Assembly (NCBI RefSeq): GCF_002119685.1 | Contig: NZ_CP021108.1 | Span: forward strand, 2,728,001-2,792,000 | DNA length: 64,000 bases | Direction: 5' to 3' | Source of the DNA: Bordetella genomosp. 8 | GTDB lineage: Bacteria > Pseudomonadota > Gammaproteobacteria > Burkholderiales > Burkholderiaceae_B | Shown: in pieces, positions 54,426 through 62,763 of the stretch | Layout of the letters: each line of letters opens with the position of its first letter | Position numbering within the stretch: the stretch's first letter is position 1 | Notes under the pieces: model-generated | The model's input: the letters and a program-made list of their open reading frames with translations, nothing else | The model's database searches: none | What the model was told of the DNA's origin: nothing | Position numbers and translations under genes: made by a program

Positions 54426-54502
54426 GGATCCATCATAAAAAACATCGCTTCCGTTATTGGCTGCTACATATACTTTCAACTTTCAGGGATAAGGCGTCGG
54501 TC

Positions 54503-56341
54503 ATGGCCACTTCCGCGTTCACTACCCGCCCGGAGATCCGCGGCACCTTCGGCGTCGTGTCGTCGACGCACTGGCTCGCCTCGCAGGTCGCGATGAGCGT
54601 GCTGGAACGCGGCGGCAATGGCTTCGACGCGGCCGCCGCCGGCGGCTTCATGCTGCAGATCCTGGAGCCGCACCTGAACGGCCCGGGCGGCGAAGTCCCC
54701 ATGCTGTTCTGGAGCGAGAAGGAACGCCGCATGCAAGCCTTGTGCGGCCAGGGCAATGCGCCCGCGCTCGCCACGCCGGCCTATTTCAAGGGGCTGGGCG
54801 TGGACATGGTGCCCGGGATCGGCCTGCTGCCGGCCACGGTGCCGGCCGCCTTCGGCGCCTGGCTGACGCTGCTGCGCGATCATGGCACCTGGGAATTGGC
54901 CGACGTCCTGCGCCCGACCATCGAGTACGCACGCAACGGCTTCCCCCTGGTGCCGCGTATCGTGCAGGCCATCTATGCGGTCCAGTCGCTGTTCCGTGAC
55001 GAGTGGACGTCCTCGGCGGCGGTATGGATGCCGGACGGCCGCGTCCCGCACCCCGAAAAGCTGTTCCGCACGCCCGGCATCGCCGATACCTATGCGCGCA
55101 TCCTGGAAGAATCCAGCGGCAAGGGCGATCGCCGCGCGCGCATCGATGCGGCCATCGACGTCTGGTACCGCGGCTTCGTCGCGCAGGCCATCGACAAGTT
55201 CTACCGTACCCAGGCCATCCGCGACACCACCGGCGAGCGCAACACCGGCCTGCTGCGGCTGGACGACATGGCCGCGTGGAAGCCGCGCTACGAAGACCCC
55301 GTGACGACCCAGCTGGGCCGTTACACCGTCGCCAAGTGCGGTCCCTGGTCGCAGGGCCCGATCTTCCTGCAGCAGCTGTCGATACTGCGGCACCTGGGCC
55401 TCGAAAACACCTCGCCGGATTCGCCCGAGTTCGTGCACAAGGTCGCGGAAGCCGCCAAGCTGGCCTTCGCCGACAAGCTGGCCTGGTACGGCGACCCCGA
55501 TGCGGTGGACGTGCCCATGCAGGCGCTGCTGTCGGACGACTACGCCCGTGCCCGCGCGGCGCTGATCGGCGATCGCGCTTCCGGGGAGCTGCGCCCGGGC
55601 AATCCCGACGGCCGCACGCCGCGCCTGCCCGACCTGGAAGCGGCGGTACGCACGCTGGCGGCGTCGGACACGCGCTTCGGCGTGGGCGAGCCGACGTTCG
55701 CGCAATTGCCGCCCGTGCAGGAATGGCTGGAGCGCGAAATCTTCGTCGGCGACACCTGCCATATCGACGTGATCGATCGCGACGGGAATATGGTGGCGGC
55801 CACGCCGTCGGGCGGTTGGCTGTCCTCCAGTCCCGCCGTACCGGAACTGGGCTTCTCCATCACGACCCGCCTGCAGATGACCTGGCTGGACGAAGGGCTG
55901 CCCGGCACCTTGCGTCCCGGCATGCGTCCCTGCACCACGCTGTCGCCCGGCATGGCGCTGCGCGACGGCGAACCCTATATGGCTTTCGGTACGCCCGGCG
56001 GCGACCAGCAGGACCAGTGGGCCGTGGCCTTCTTCCTGCGCCACGCCTTGTTCGGCATGAACCTGCAGGAAGCCATCGAGTATCCGTCCTGGCACATCGA
56101 CCACTTTCCCGGCTCGTTCTGGCCCCGTACGACCACGCTCAACCGTATCACCGCCGAATCGCGTTTTCCCATTGCCACGCTGGAAGCGCTGCGCGCGGCC
56201 GGGCATGAGGTCAAGGTGGGCGGCGACTGGTCGGAAGGCCGCATCAGCGCCTGCACCCGCGAGCCCGAGGCGGGCGGGGGCCGGCTGCTGCGCGCCGGCG
56301 CCAACCCGCGCGGCATGCAGGGGTATGCGCTGGGCCGCTAG
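54503..56341 (+). CDS. gamma-glutamyltransferase family protein
   Basis: A 612-aa member of the GGT family of N-terminal nucleophile hydrolases. It shows VAMSVLERGGNGFDAAAAGG and EPHLNGPGGEVP, the candidate nucleophile Thr in VGDTCHIDVIDRDGNMVAAT, where autoprocessing would occur, and TPGGDQQDQWAVAFFLRH near the end. No signal peptide is visible, so it may act in the cytoplasm, unlike standard GGT. Substrates of such homologs include gamma-glutamyl and cephalosporin-type amides. It is followed by a Bug receptor and a GAF protein in one operon, controlled by the divergent LysR. Confidence 0.88.
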   Translation: MATSAFTTRPEIRGTFGVVSSTHWLASQVAMSVLERGGNGFDAAAAGGFMLQILEPHLNGPGGEVPMLFWSEKERRMQALCGQGNAPALATPAYFKGLGVDMVPGIGLLPATVPAAFGAWLTLLRDHGTWELADVLRPTIEYARNGFPLVPRIVQAIYAVQSLFRDEWTSSAAVWMPDGRVPHPEKLFRTPGIADTYARILEESSGKGDRRARIDAAIDVWYRGFVAQAIDKFYRTQAIRDTTGERNTGLLRLDDMAAWKPRYEDPVTTQLGRYTVAKCGPWSQGPIFLQQLSILRHLGLENTSPDSPEFVHKVAEAAKLAFADKLAWYGDPDAVDVPMQALLSDDYARARAALIGDRASGELRPGNPDGRTPRLPDLEAAVRTLAASDTRFGVGEPTFAQLPPVQEWLEREIFVGDTCHIDVIDRDGNMVAATPSGGWLSSSPAVPELGFSITTRLQMTWLDEGLPGTLRPGMRPCTTLSPGMALRDGEPYMAFGTPGGDQQDQWAVAFFLRHALFGMNLQEAIEYPSWHIDHFPGSFWPRTTTLNRITAESRFPIATLEALRAAGHEVKVGGDWSEGRISACTREPEAGGGRLLRAGANPRGMQGYALGR

Positions 56342-56443
56342 CACACCGTTTTTTTTCGCAAGCCTGGGCACGCGGGCCACGGCTTGTCGTTGCAACCCGC
56401 CGCGCGACAACCGGATCGCGCGGCATATTCTGGGGATTCCCTT

Positions 56444-57415
56444 ATGAACTCGATACGACGTTTCCTGCGCGCGGCGGCTGTCGCGCTGGCGGTCCTGCCA
56501 GGCCTGGCCCTGGCGGCCTATCCCGAGAAGCCCATCACGCTGATTGTGCCGTGGGCCGCCGGCGGCTCCACCGACATCCTGGCCCGCCTGCTGGCGCAGC
56601 ACATGAGCACCAGCTTCGGCCAGTCCGTGGTCGTCGAAAACCGTTCCGGCGCGTCCGGCAACATCGGTTCGGCCTTCGTGGCGCGTTCCAAGCCGGACGG
56701 CTACACGCTGCTGATCGGCTCGATGAGCACCCACACGATGAACCAGGCGCTGTACGCCACCATGCCGTTCGACGGCGTGAAGGATTTCAGCCCCATCGCC
56801 GAATTGGCCCTGGTGACCAACACCATGGTGATCAATCCGGAAGTGCCCGCCAAGAACGTGGCGGAGTTCATCGCCTATGCCAAGGCCCATCCGGGCGCGG
56901 TGGCCTATGCCTCCGCCGGCGCCGGTTCGACTAACCACCTGAGCGCCGCGCTGTTCCAGAAAGCGACGGGCGTGCAGATGGTCCATATCCCGTACCGTGG
57001 CGGCGCGCCCGCCGTGCTGGACACGGTCGCCGGCCGTACGCAGCTGTTGTTCAGTGCCGGCACGCAGACGCTGCCGCACGTCAAGACCGGCAAGCTGCGC
57101 CTGCTGGCCGTGACGGAAGACAAGCGCTCGCCGCTGCTGCCCGACGTGCCCACGGTCGCCGAGACCGTGCCCGGCTACGAGCTGGCGGTGTGGTACGGCG
57201 CCTTCGGCCCGGCCGGCATGGACCCGGCGCTGGTGCAGAAGCTGAACACCGAGATCAATCGCATCCTGGCGCTGCCGGACGTCCAGAAGCAAATGGGCGA
57301 TATCGGCGTGCAGGTCCTGCAGACCACGCCCGCGCAGTTTCAGAAGACCCTGGAGCAGGACGCCGACAAGTACGGCAAGCTGGTCCGCGAACTGGGCATC
57401 AAGGCTGACGAGTAA
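56444..57415 (+). CDS. tripartite tricarboxylate transporter receptor (Bug/TctC family)
   Basis: A 323-aa periplasmic binding protein. The signal peptide ends at ALAAYPE. Then come YPEKPITLIVPWAAGGSTD, VVVENRSGASGNIGSA, KPDGYTLLIGSMSTH, the ligand loop IPYRGGAPAVLDTV, and LLPDVPTVAETVPG. It follows the GGT-like gene and overlaps the GAF gene start by one base (TAATG). It probably supplies or senses the substrate of the GGT-like enzyme. GGGGA precedes the ATG at 56444. Confidence 0.93.
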   Translation: MNSIRRFLRAAAVALAVLPGLALAAYPEKPITLIVPWAAGGSTDILARLLAQHMSTSFGQSVVVENRSGASGNIGSAFVARSKPDGYTLLIGSMSTHTMNQALYATMPFDGVKDFSPIAELALVTNTMVINPEVPAKNVAEFIAYAKAHPGAVAYASAGAGSTNHLSAALFQKATGVQMVHIPYRGGAPAVLDTVAGRTQLLFSAGTQTLPHVKTGKLRLLAVTEDKRSPLLPDVPTVAETVPGYELAVWYGAFGPAGMDPALVQKLNTEINRILALPDVQKQMGDIGVQVLQTTPAQFQKTLEQDADKYGKLVRELGIKADE

Positions 57416-57939
57416 TGACCGACACCGCTTTTTCCATCAATGGCGTCCCGCTCCATCGAGCGGTGCTGGACGGCGTGGAGGCGCTCGCCGCGGCTTGCGC
57501 CGGCACCGACCCGGTGGCCTTGTTCGCCGCCATCGACGCCTACGCCAAGCCTGTCCTGCGCCAGACCTTGTGCACCGTGAACCGCTTCGATGCCAAGCGC
57601 ATCGCCGTGGTCCGCCTGTACAGTTCCGACCCGGTGGCGTATCCGCTGGGCGGGTCCAAGGAAAAGGCGGGGACGCGCTGGGGCCAGCATGTCCTGCTGG
57701 ACCGGCGCGTCTATGTGGGAGAAGGCGTCGACGCGATCCGTGAATCGTTCGACGACCACCAGGCCATCCTTGCGCTGGGCTTGAAGTCGGTGATCAATGT
57801 GCCGGTGGTGGCGAACGACGTCTGCCTGGGCACCCTGAACCTGCTGATGCCGACCGAACGCATCGATGGCGGCCAGGTCGCCTTCGCGCGCCTGGCCGGC
57901 CTGCTGGCCGTGCCGGGCTTCGTGGCGATGGCACGCTGA
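57415..57939 (+). CDS. GAF domain protein
   Basis: A 174-aa single-domain protein. The GAF fold is visible from about residue 30: VNRFDAKRIAVVRLYSSDP, a central GTRWGQHVLLDRR, and SVINVPVVANDVCLGTLNLL. GAF domains bind small ligands such as nucleotides or aromatics, or sense redox state. It may be an intracellular sensor or an enzyme-like GAF with unknown ligand. It is translationally coupled to the upstream Bug gene. Confidence 0.85.
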   Translation: MTDTAFSINGVPLHRAVLDGVEALAAACAGTDPVALFAAIDAYAKPVLRQTLCTVNRFDAKRIAVVRLYSSDPVAYPLGGSKEKAGTRWGQHVLLDRRVYVGEGVDAIRESFDDHQAILALGLKSVINVPVVANDVCLGTLNLLMPTERIDGGQVAFARLAGLLAVPGFVAMAR

Positions 57940-57943
57940 GGCC

Positions 57944-58420
57944 TCACTGTCCCGGCGGCATCTTCGCCAGCGCTTCCTTTATTTCCTCGGGCGTCAGGTC
58001 GACCTTGTGCGTGGCGATCGACCAGCGATGGCCATGCGGATCGTCGATCTGGCCGTAGCGGTCGCCCCAGAACATGTCGGTGGCCGGCATGACCAGCGTG
58101 GCGCCGGCGGCCACCGCGCGTTCGATGAAGCCGTCGGCGTCTTCGACGTACAGGTGCAGCACCATGGACTTGGGCTGGCCGGCCTGCGGTCCCAGCGAGC
58201 CCCATTGAGGGCATTCCTCGGCCATCATCATGGCCGAGTCGCCGATGCGCAGCATGGCGTGCATCAGCATCTTCCCATCCGGCGACATGAGCTTGGTTTC
58301 CAGCGTCGCACCGAACGCCTTTTCATAGAATTCGATGGCCGCCAGCGCGTTGGCGCAGATCAGGTGCGGCGTCAGGGTATGCATGCCGGGCGGGATGGGG
58401 CGGGACGATGGCGTGGGCAT
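57944..58420 (-). CDS. VOC family protein (PhnB-like)
   Basis: A 158-aa glyoxalase/bleomycin-resistance fold protein: HLICANALAAIEFYEKAFGA, the metal or ligand pattern MLMHAMLRIGDSAMMMAEE, then MFWGDRYGQIDDPHGHRWSI near the C terminus. PhnB-like proteins are mostly uncharacterised; they may bind small metabolites or metals. It is convergent with the GAF gene with 4 nt between stops and stands alone on its strand. Confidence 0.88.
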   Translation of the reverse strand: MPTPSSRPIPPGMHTLTPHLICANALAAIEFYEKAFGATLETKLMSPDGKMLMHAMLRIGDSAMMMAEECPQWGSLGPQAGQPKSMVLHLYVEDADGFIERAVAAGATLVMPATDMFWGDRYGQIDDPHGHRWSIATHKVDLTPEEIKEALAKMPPGQ

Positions 58421-58574
58421 GGTAAGGTTCCTCTCAGCTTGGGCGGCGGGCCGGGCCGCGGATACGGGCCTGTCCTACGACGAACGGGACCCCGGTGTTT
58501 CGACATCGGCCGCGCGAGGCGCGGGCTAAACTTTTATCACGCCAGCCATACCGCCCCAAGACACCGGAGTCACG

Positions 58575-59057
58575 ATGAAAAAATCCAGGCCCAGGGTCCT
58601 GCCCATGCGCACCATGCTGCAGGACGAAATGGAGATCGCCACTTCCGGACGCGGATTCTTCGAATTGACGCAGGACGTCCGCTCGATGGTGGCCGGCAGC
58701 GGCGTGCAATACGGCCTGGTCCATGTATACACCCAGCACACCAGCTGTTCGCTGCTGATCACCGAAAACGCCGATCCCCAGGTCCGGGCCGACCTGGAAC
58801 GCTATTTTGCCCGCCTCGTGCCTGATGGGGACCCGCTGTTCCTGCATGACGAAGAAGGGGCGGACGACATGCCGGCCCATGTGCGCGCCGCCCTGACCGG
58901 CGTGAGCCTGACCGTACCGGTTACCCGGTCGGATCTGGCGCTGGGAACCTGGCAGGGCATCTATCTCTGGGAGCACCGCCTGCGGCCGCATCGCCGCCTG
59001 GTGACGGTCACCGTCACCGGCTATAGCGAGCTGGCCAACGATAACGGCAACGGGTAG
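58575..59057 (+). CDS. yjbQ: YjbQ/UPF0047 family protein
   Basis: A 160-aa protein of the UPF0047 family. The signature VYTQHTSCSLLITENADP leads to a GADDMPAHVRAALTGVSLTV block and GTWQGIYLWEHR. E. coli YjbQ has weak thiamine-phosphate synthase activity in vitro; the true role is unsettled. The genes around it do not concern thiamine. It is followed by tcuR after only 7 nt, so both may be read from one promoter. Confidence 0.92.
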   Translation: MKKSRPRVLPMRTMLQDEMEIATSGRGFFELTQDVRSMVAGSGVQYGLVHVYTQHTSCSLLITENADPQVRADLERYFARLVPDGDPLFLHDEEGADDMPAHVRAALTGVSLTVPVTRSDLALGTWQGIYLWEHRLRPHRRLVTVTVTGYSELANDNGNG

Positions 59058-59064
59058 CGTCGAG

Positions 59065-59985
59065 ATGGAATTGCGGCAGCTGCGCGCCTTCGCGCGCATC
59101 GTCGAACTGGGCAGCATGGGCCGCGCGGCGGCGGAACTGGGTGTGGTGACATCCGCGCTCAGCCAGCAGATCAGCCGCCTGGAAAGCGAGCTGGCGACCC
59201 GGCTGTTGCAGCGCACCGCCACGGGCGTGATACCCACCGACGCCGGCCGCGCCTTCCTGCGCCAGGCGCAGCTGGCCATCCGCCATGCCGACGCCGCCGC
59301 CATGGCCGCGCGCGAGGCACGGCTGGCCGGGCAGGTCAGCGTCGGCCTGGCGTCGACCACGGCCACCGTGCTCGCGCCGCGTTTCATCCACGCGATGCAG
59401 CAGCGCTATCCCGACGTGCGGCTGCGCATGACGGAAAGCCTGTCCGGTCACCTGGCCGCCATGCTGAATGCCCGCCAGCTGGACCTGGCCATCGTTTTCA
59501 ATACGGATGCCGCCCAGCGCTGGACGGTACTGCCCCTGCTGGACGAGCAATTGGCGCTGATCGGCCAGCCCACCACGCCCCATTGGCCTGCCGCCGACAC
59601 CGTCAGCCTGGGCGAACTGGCTGGCGTGCCGCTGGTGCTGCCCAGCGCCGCGCACGGCCTGCGCAACCTGGTGGACGCGGCTTTCGCCCGCCTGGGCGCC
59701 GAACCCAATATCGCGGCCGAGGTCGACGGCCTGGCCACGCTGATGGCGATGGTCCGGGTCGGCCACGTGGCGACCATCCAGCCTGGCGCCGCCCTGGCGG
59801 CGGATCCCATCCTGGGCCGCATCTGGCTGACAGGCCCCGACCTGCACCGCAAGAACCTGCTCGTCAGTTTGCCTGAAGACGAGTTATCGCCTGCGGGCCT
59901 GGCCGCCCGTGTCGTCCTTGGGGACGTCGCCCGCGAGCTGGTCAGGGAAGGGGGCTGGCCCGGCGCGAGTCTTCAGAATTTGTGA
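59065..59985 (+). CDS. tcuR: LysR family regulator of tricarballylate use
   Basis: A 306-aa LysR protein: helix-turn-helix ELRQLRAFARIVELGSMGRAA, VTSALSQQISRLES and LLQRTATGVIPTDAG; ligand domain AGQVSVGLASTTATVLAP with VGHVATIQPGAALA. It lies directly upstream of tcuA and tcuB on the same strand, as tcuR does in Salmonella, so it is named on context. A three-copy TGAAGAC element at the end of its own coding region, before tcuA, is its likely binding site. Confidence 0.85.
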   Translation: MELRQLRAFARIVELGSMGRAAAELGVVTSALSQQISRLESELATRLLQRTATGVIPTDAGRAFLRQAQLAIRHADAAAMAAREARLAGQVSVGLASTTATVLAPRFIHAMQQRYPDVRLRMTESLSGHLAAMLNARQLDLAIVFNTDAAQRWTVLPLLDEQLALIGQPTTPHWPAADTVSLGELAGVPLVLPSAAHGLRNLVDAAFARLGAEPNIAAEVDGLATLMAMVRVGHVATIQPGAALAADPILGRIWLTGPDLHRKNLLVSLPEDELSPAGLAARVVLGDVARELVREGGWPGASLQNL

Positions 59986-60000
59986 AGACCTATTGAAGAC
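59969..60000 (+). promoter_or_regulatory. candidate TcuR operator before tcuA
   Basis: A perfect 7-bp inverted repeat, GTCTTCA (59969-59975) and TGAAGAC (59983-59989), 7 nt apart, is followed by a direct third copy TGAAGAC at 59994-60000. A dyad plus an extra half-site in front of the target gene is typical of LysR regulation. It overlaps the last codons of tcuR. Confidence 0.6.
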
Positions 60001-60006
60001 TTGCCC

Positions 60007-60026
60007 CTTACGGCGAAGGGGCTTCT
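60007..60026 (+). other. small hairpin in the tcuA leader
   Basis: GCCCCTT (about 60003-60009) pairs with AAGGGGC (about 60016-60022) around a 6-nt loop, between the operator and the ribosome site of tcuA. It could dampen readthrough from tcuR so that tcuAB depends on its own promoter. Confidence 0.35.
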
Positions 60027-60066
60027 GGTCTACAGTCCGCACCTGTCCAAGGAGGGCTAGAAGGCC

Positions 60067-61482
60067 ATGTGGGATGTATTGGTTATCGGCGGCGGCAATG
60101 CCGCCCTGTGCGCTGCGTTGATGGCGCGGGAGGCCGGCGCCAGCGTGCTGATGCTGGAGTCCGCTCCCAAGGAATGGCGCGGCGGCAACTCGCAGCACAC
60201 GCGCAACCTGCGCTGCATGCATGACGCGCCGCAGGATGTGCTGGTGGAAGCCTACCCGGAAGAAGAGTTCTGGCAGGATCTGCTGAAGGTCACCGGCGGC
60301 ATTACGAACGAACACCTGGCGCGCCTGGCGATACGCGCGTCTTCCACCTGTCGCCCGTGGATGCGCAAGCACGGCGTGAATTTCCAGCCGCCGCTGTCCG
60401 GTGCCTTGCACGTGGCGCGCACCAACGCCTTCTTCATGGGCGGCGGCAAGGCGCTGGTCAATGCCTATTACCGCAGTGCCGAGTCGCTGGGCGTGCAGGT
60501 GCGCTACAACGCGCCGGTCGACCGCCTGGAGCTGCGCGACGGCCGCTTCGTGGCGGCCTTCGTCGGCCAGGAGCGCATCGAGGCCAAGGCCTGCGTGCTG
60601 GCGGCGGGCGGTTTCGAATCCAATCGCGAGTGGCTGCGCGAGGCCTGGGGCCAGAACGAGCGCGGCGAGTGGCCGGCCGACAATTTCCTGATCCGCGGCA
60701 CCCGCTTCAACAAGGGCGTGCTGCTGAAGTTCATGATGGAGGCCGGCGCCGACATCATCGGCGATCCGGCGCAGTCGCACTGCGTGGCCATCGACGCGCG
60801 CGCGCCGCTGTATGACGGCGGCATCTGCACCCGCATCGACTGTGTCTCGCTGGGCGTGGTGGTCAACCGCGACGCCGAGCGCTTCTACGACGAAGGCGAG
60901 GATTTCTGGCCCAAGCGCTATGCGATCTGGGGTCGCCTGGTAGCCGGGCAACCTGGCCAGATCGGCTATTCCATCATCGACGCCAAGGCCGTCGGCCGCT
61001 TCATGCCGCCGGTGTTCCCGGGGACGCAGGCGGACACGCTGGAAGAGCTGGCGCGCAAGCTCGGACTGGACGAAGCACGCTTCATGCAGACCATGCGCGA
61101 GTACAACGCCGCCTGCCGCGTGGGCACCTTCGACCACACCAAGCTGGACGATTGCCACACCGAAGGCATCGCTCCGGCCAAGACTCACTGGGCCCGCCCC
61201 ATCGACCGCGCGCCTTTCTTCGGCTATCCGCTGCGCCCCGGCATCACCTTCACCTATCTGGGCCTGAAGGTGAACGACCAGTCCGCCGTGCATTTCAACG
61301 GCGTACCCAGCGACAACCTGTTCGTCGCCGGTGAAATGATGGCCGGCAACGTGCTGGGCAAGGGGTATACCGCCGGCGTCGGCATGTCGATCGGGACCGC
61401 ATTCGGCCGCATCGCCGGCACGCAGGCCGCGCAGGCCGCCGGCAAGAAATCATCCATGGGAGCCGCTCTTGAAACAGCTTGA
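60067..61482 (+). CDS. tcuA: FAD-dependent tricarballylate dehydrogenase
   Basis: A 471-aa flavoprotein of the fumarate reductase/succinate dehydrogenase fold. It begins [20 protein letters not shown], with [20 protein letters not shown], the substrate segment INHM-like [18 protein letters not shown] and [20 protein letters not shown] for FAD binding. TcuA oxidises tricarballylate to cis-aconitate and passes electrons to TcuB. Its end overlaps the tcuB start. The AGGAG site is a little far from the ATG, but the N terminus is at the FAD fold, so the start is right. Confidence 0.92.
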   Translation: MWDVLVIGGGNAALCAALMAREAGASVLMLESAPKEWRGGNSQHTRNLRCMHDAPQDVLVEAYPEEEFWQDLLKVTGGITNEHLARLAIRASSTCRPWMRKHGVNFQPPLSGALHVARTNAFFMGGGKALVNAYYRSAESLGVQVRYNAPVDRLELRDGRFVAAFVGQERIEAKACVLAAGGFESNREWLREAWGQNERGEWPADNFLIRGTRFNKGVLLKFMMEAGADIIGDPAQSHCVAIDARAPLYDGGICTRIDCVSLGVVVNRDAERFYDEGEDFWPKRYAIWGRLVAGQPGQIGYSIIDAKAVGRFMPPVFPGTQADTLEELARKLGLDEARFMQTMREYNAACRVGTFDHTKLDDCHTEGIAPAKTHWARPIDRAPFFGYPLRPGITFTYLGLKVNDQSAVHFNGVPSDNLFVAGEMMAGNVLGKGYTAGVGMSIGTAFGRIAGTQAAQAAGKKSSMGAALETA

Positions 61483-62713
61483 AGCCCTCGTCAAACAGGC
61501 GAGCGCCATGCACGTCGTTACGCCCGACGCTTCCATCACCCCGGCCCGTACGGCCGAGGGCCACAGCGCCATGAAGGAAACCACGGTCAAGTTCGTGTCC
61601 AAGCACGCGCCGACCACCGAGAACGAAGCCGAAGTCGCGCGCGTCATGCAGATCTGCAATGCCTGCCGCTACTGCGAAGGCTTCTGCGCGGTTTTCCCCG
61701 CCATGACCCGGCGCCTGGAATTCGGCAAGGCCGACGTCAATTACCTGGCCAACCTGTGCCACAACTGCGGCGCCTGTCTGTACGCCTGCCAGTACGCGCC
61801 GCCGCATGAATTCGGCGTCAACGTGCCGCAGGCCATGGCCAAGGTGCGCGTGCAGACGTACACCGATTACGCCTGGCCGGCCGCGCTGGGCTCGCTGTAC
61901 AAGCGCAATGGCCTGACGGTGTCGCTGGCGACCGCCGCCATGCTGGCCCTGTTCCTGGTCCTGGCCATGATGTCCGCCGGTTCGCTGATCCACGCGCCGC
62001 TGGCCGGCAACTTCTACGCCATCTTCCCGCACAACACGCTGGCGCTGACGTTCGGCGTGGTGTTCCTGTTCGCCATCCTGGCGCTGGGCATAGGCGTGAC
62101 GCGTTTCTGGCGCAATGTGTCGCCCGGCAAGGCCAGCGGTCCCGCGGTCGCCGAAGCCGCGCATGATGCCTTGCGGCTGCGTTACCTGGATGGCGGGCAC
62201 GGCAAGGGGTGCAACGAAAACGACGACGCCTTCACGCTGGCGCGCCGCCGTTTCCATCACTTCACCTTCTACGGCTTCATGCTGTGCTTCGCCGCCACCT
62301 GCGTGGCCACGCTGTACCACTATCTGCTGGACTACCATGCGCCGTATCCCTTCTTCAGCGCGCCGGTCCTGCTGGGAACGGTGGGCGGCATCGGCCTGCT
62401 GATCGGACCGGCCGGGTTGCTGTGGCTGAACCTGCGGCGCCTTCCGGAGCAGGGCGACGTCAACCAGCGCCCCATGGATCGCGGCTTCATCGCGCTGCTG
62501 CTGCTGATCTCGGCCACCGGCCTGGCGCTGCTGGCGGGGCGCGACACCGGCGCGATGGGCCTGTTGCTGGCCATCCACCTGGGTACGGTGATGGCGCTGT
62601 TCCTGACGCTGCCGTATGGCAAGTTCGCCCACGGCATCTATCGCAGCGCCGCCTTGTTGAAGTGGAACATCGAAAAGCGGCAGCCCAACTCGTTGCAACT
62701 GGGCTCTGACTGA
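61469..62713 (+). CDS. tcuB: tricarballylate utilization iron-sulfur membrane protein
   Basis: A 414-aa protein. Residues about 60-110 carry two 4Fe-4S motifs, [11 protein letters not shown] and [17 protein letters not shown]. The C-terminal two-thirds has about six membrane helices with conserved His, probably binding heme. It reoxidises TcuA and delivers electrons to the quinone pool. The start is a TTG at 61469 with GGGAG 6 nt before, overlapping the tcuA stop; the first in-frame ATG (61509) would drop 13 residues. No tcuC transporter gene follows. Confidence 0.92.
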   Translation: MKQLEALVKQASAMHVVTPDASITPARTAEGHSAMKETTVKFVSKHAPTTENEAEVARVMQICNACRYCEGFCAVFPAMTRRLEFGKADVNYLANLCHNCGACLYACQYAPPHEFGVNVPQAMAKVRVQTYTDYAWPAALGSLYKRNGLTVSLATAAMLALFLVLAMMSAGSLIHAPLAGNFYAIFPHNTLALTFGVVFLFAILALGIGVTRFWRNVSPGKASGPAVAEAAHDALRLRYLDGGHGKGCNENDDAFTLARRRFHHFTFYGFMLCFAATCVATLYHYLLDYHAPYPFFSAPVLLGTVGGIGLLIGPAGLLWLNLRRLPEQGDVNQRPMDRGFIALLLLISATGLALLAGRDTGAMGLLLAIHLGTVMALFLTLPYGKFAHGIYRSAALLKWNIEKRQPNSLQLGSD

Positions 62714-62715
62714 AG

Positions 62716-62746
62716 AAAAAAAACCGCGCCATGCGCGGTTTTTTTT
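62716..62746. terminator. bidirectional rho-independent terminator
   Basis: The stem CCGCGC (62724-62729) and GCGCGG (62733-62738) has a 3-nt loop, with A-run before and eight T after. It lies between tcuB and the convergent antiporter gene and can stop transcription from both sides. Confidence 0.92.
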
Positions 62747-62763
62747 AACGGGCCGTCCAGGCT

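Noticed and set aside
54476..57292. A 938-codon open frame antisense to the GGT-like and Bug genes
   Set aside because: Its protein has no recognisable domain and is Arg/His/Gln-rich, as expected when a GC-rich gene is read in the wrong frame. The plus-strand genes have clear families.
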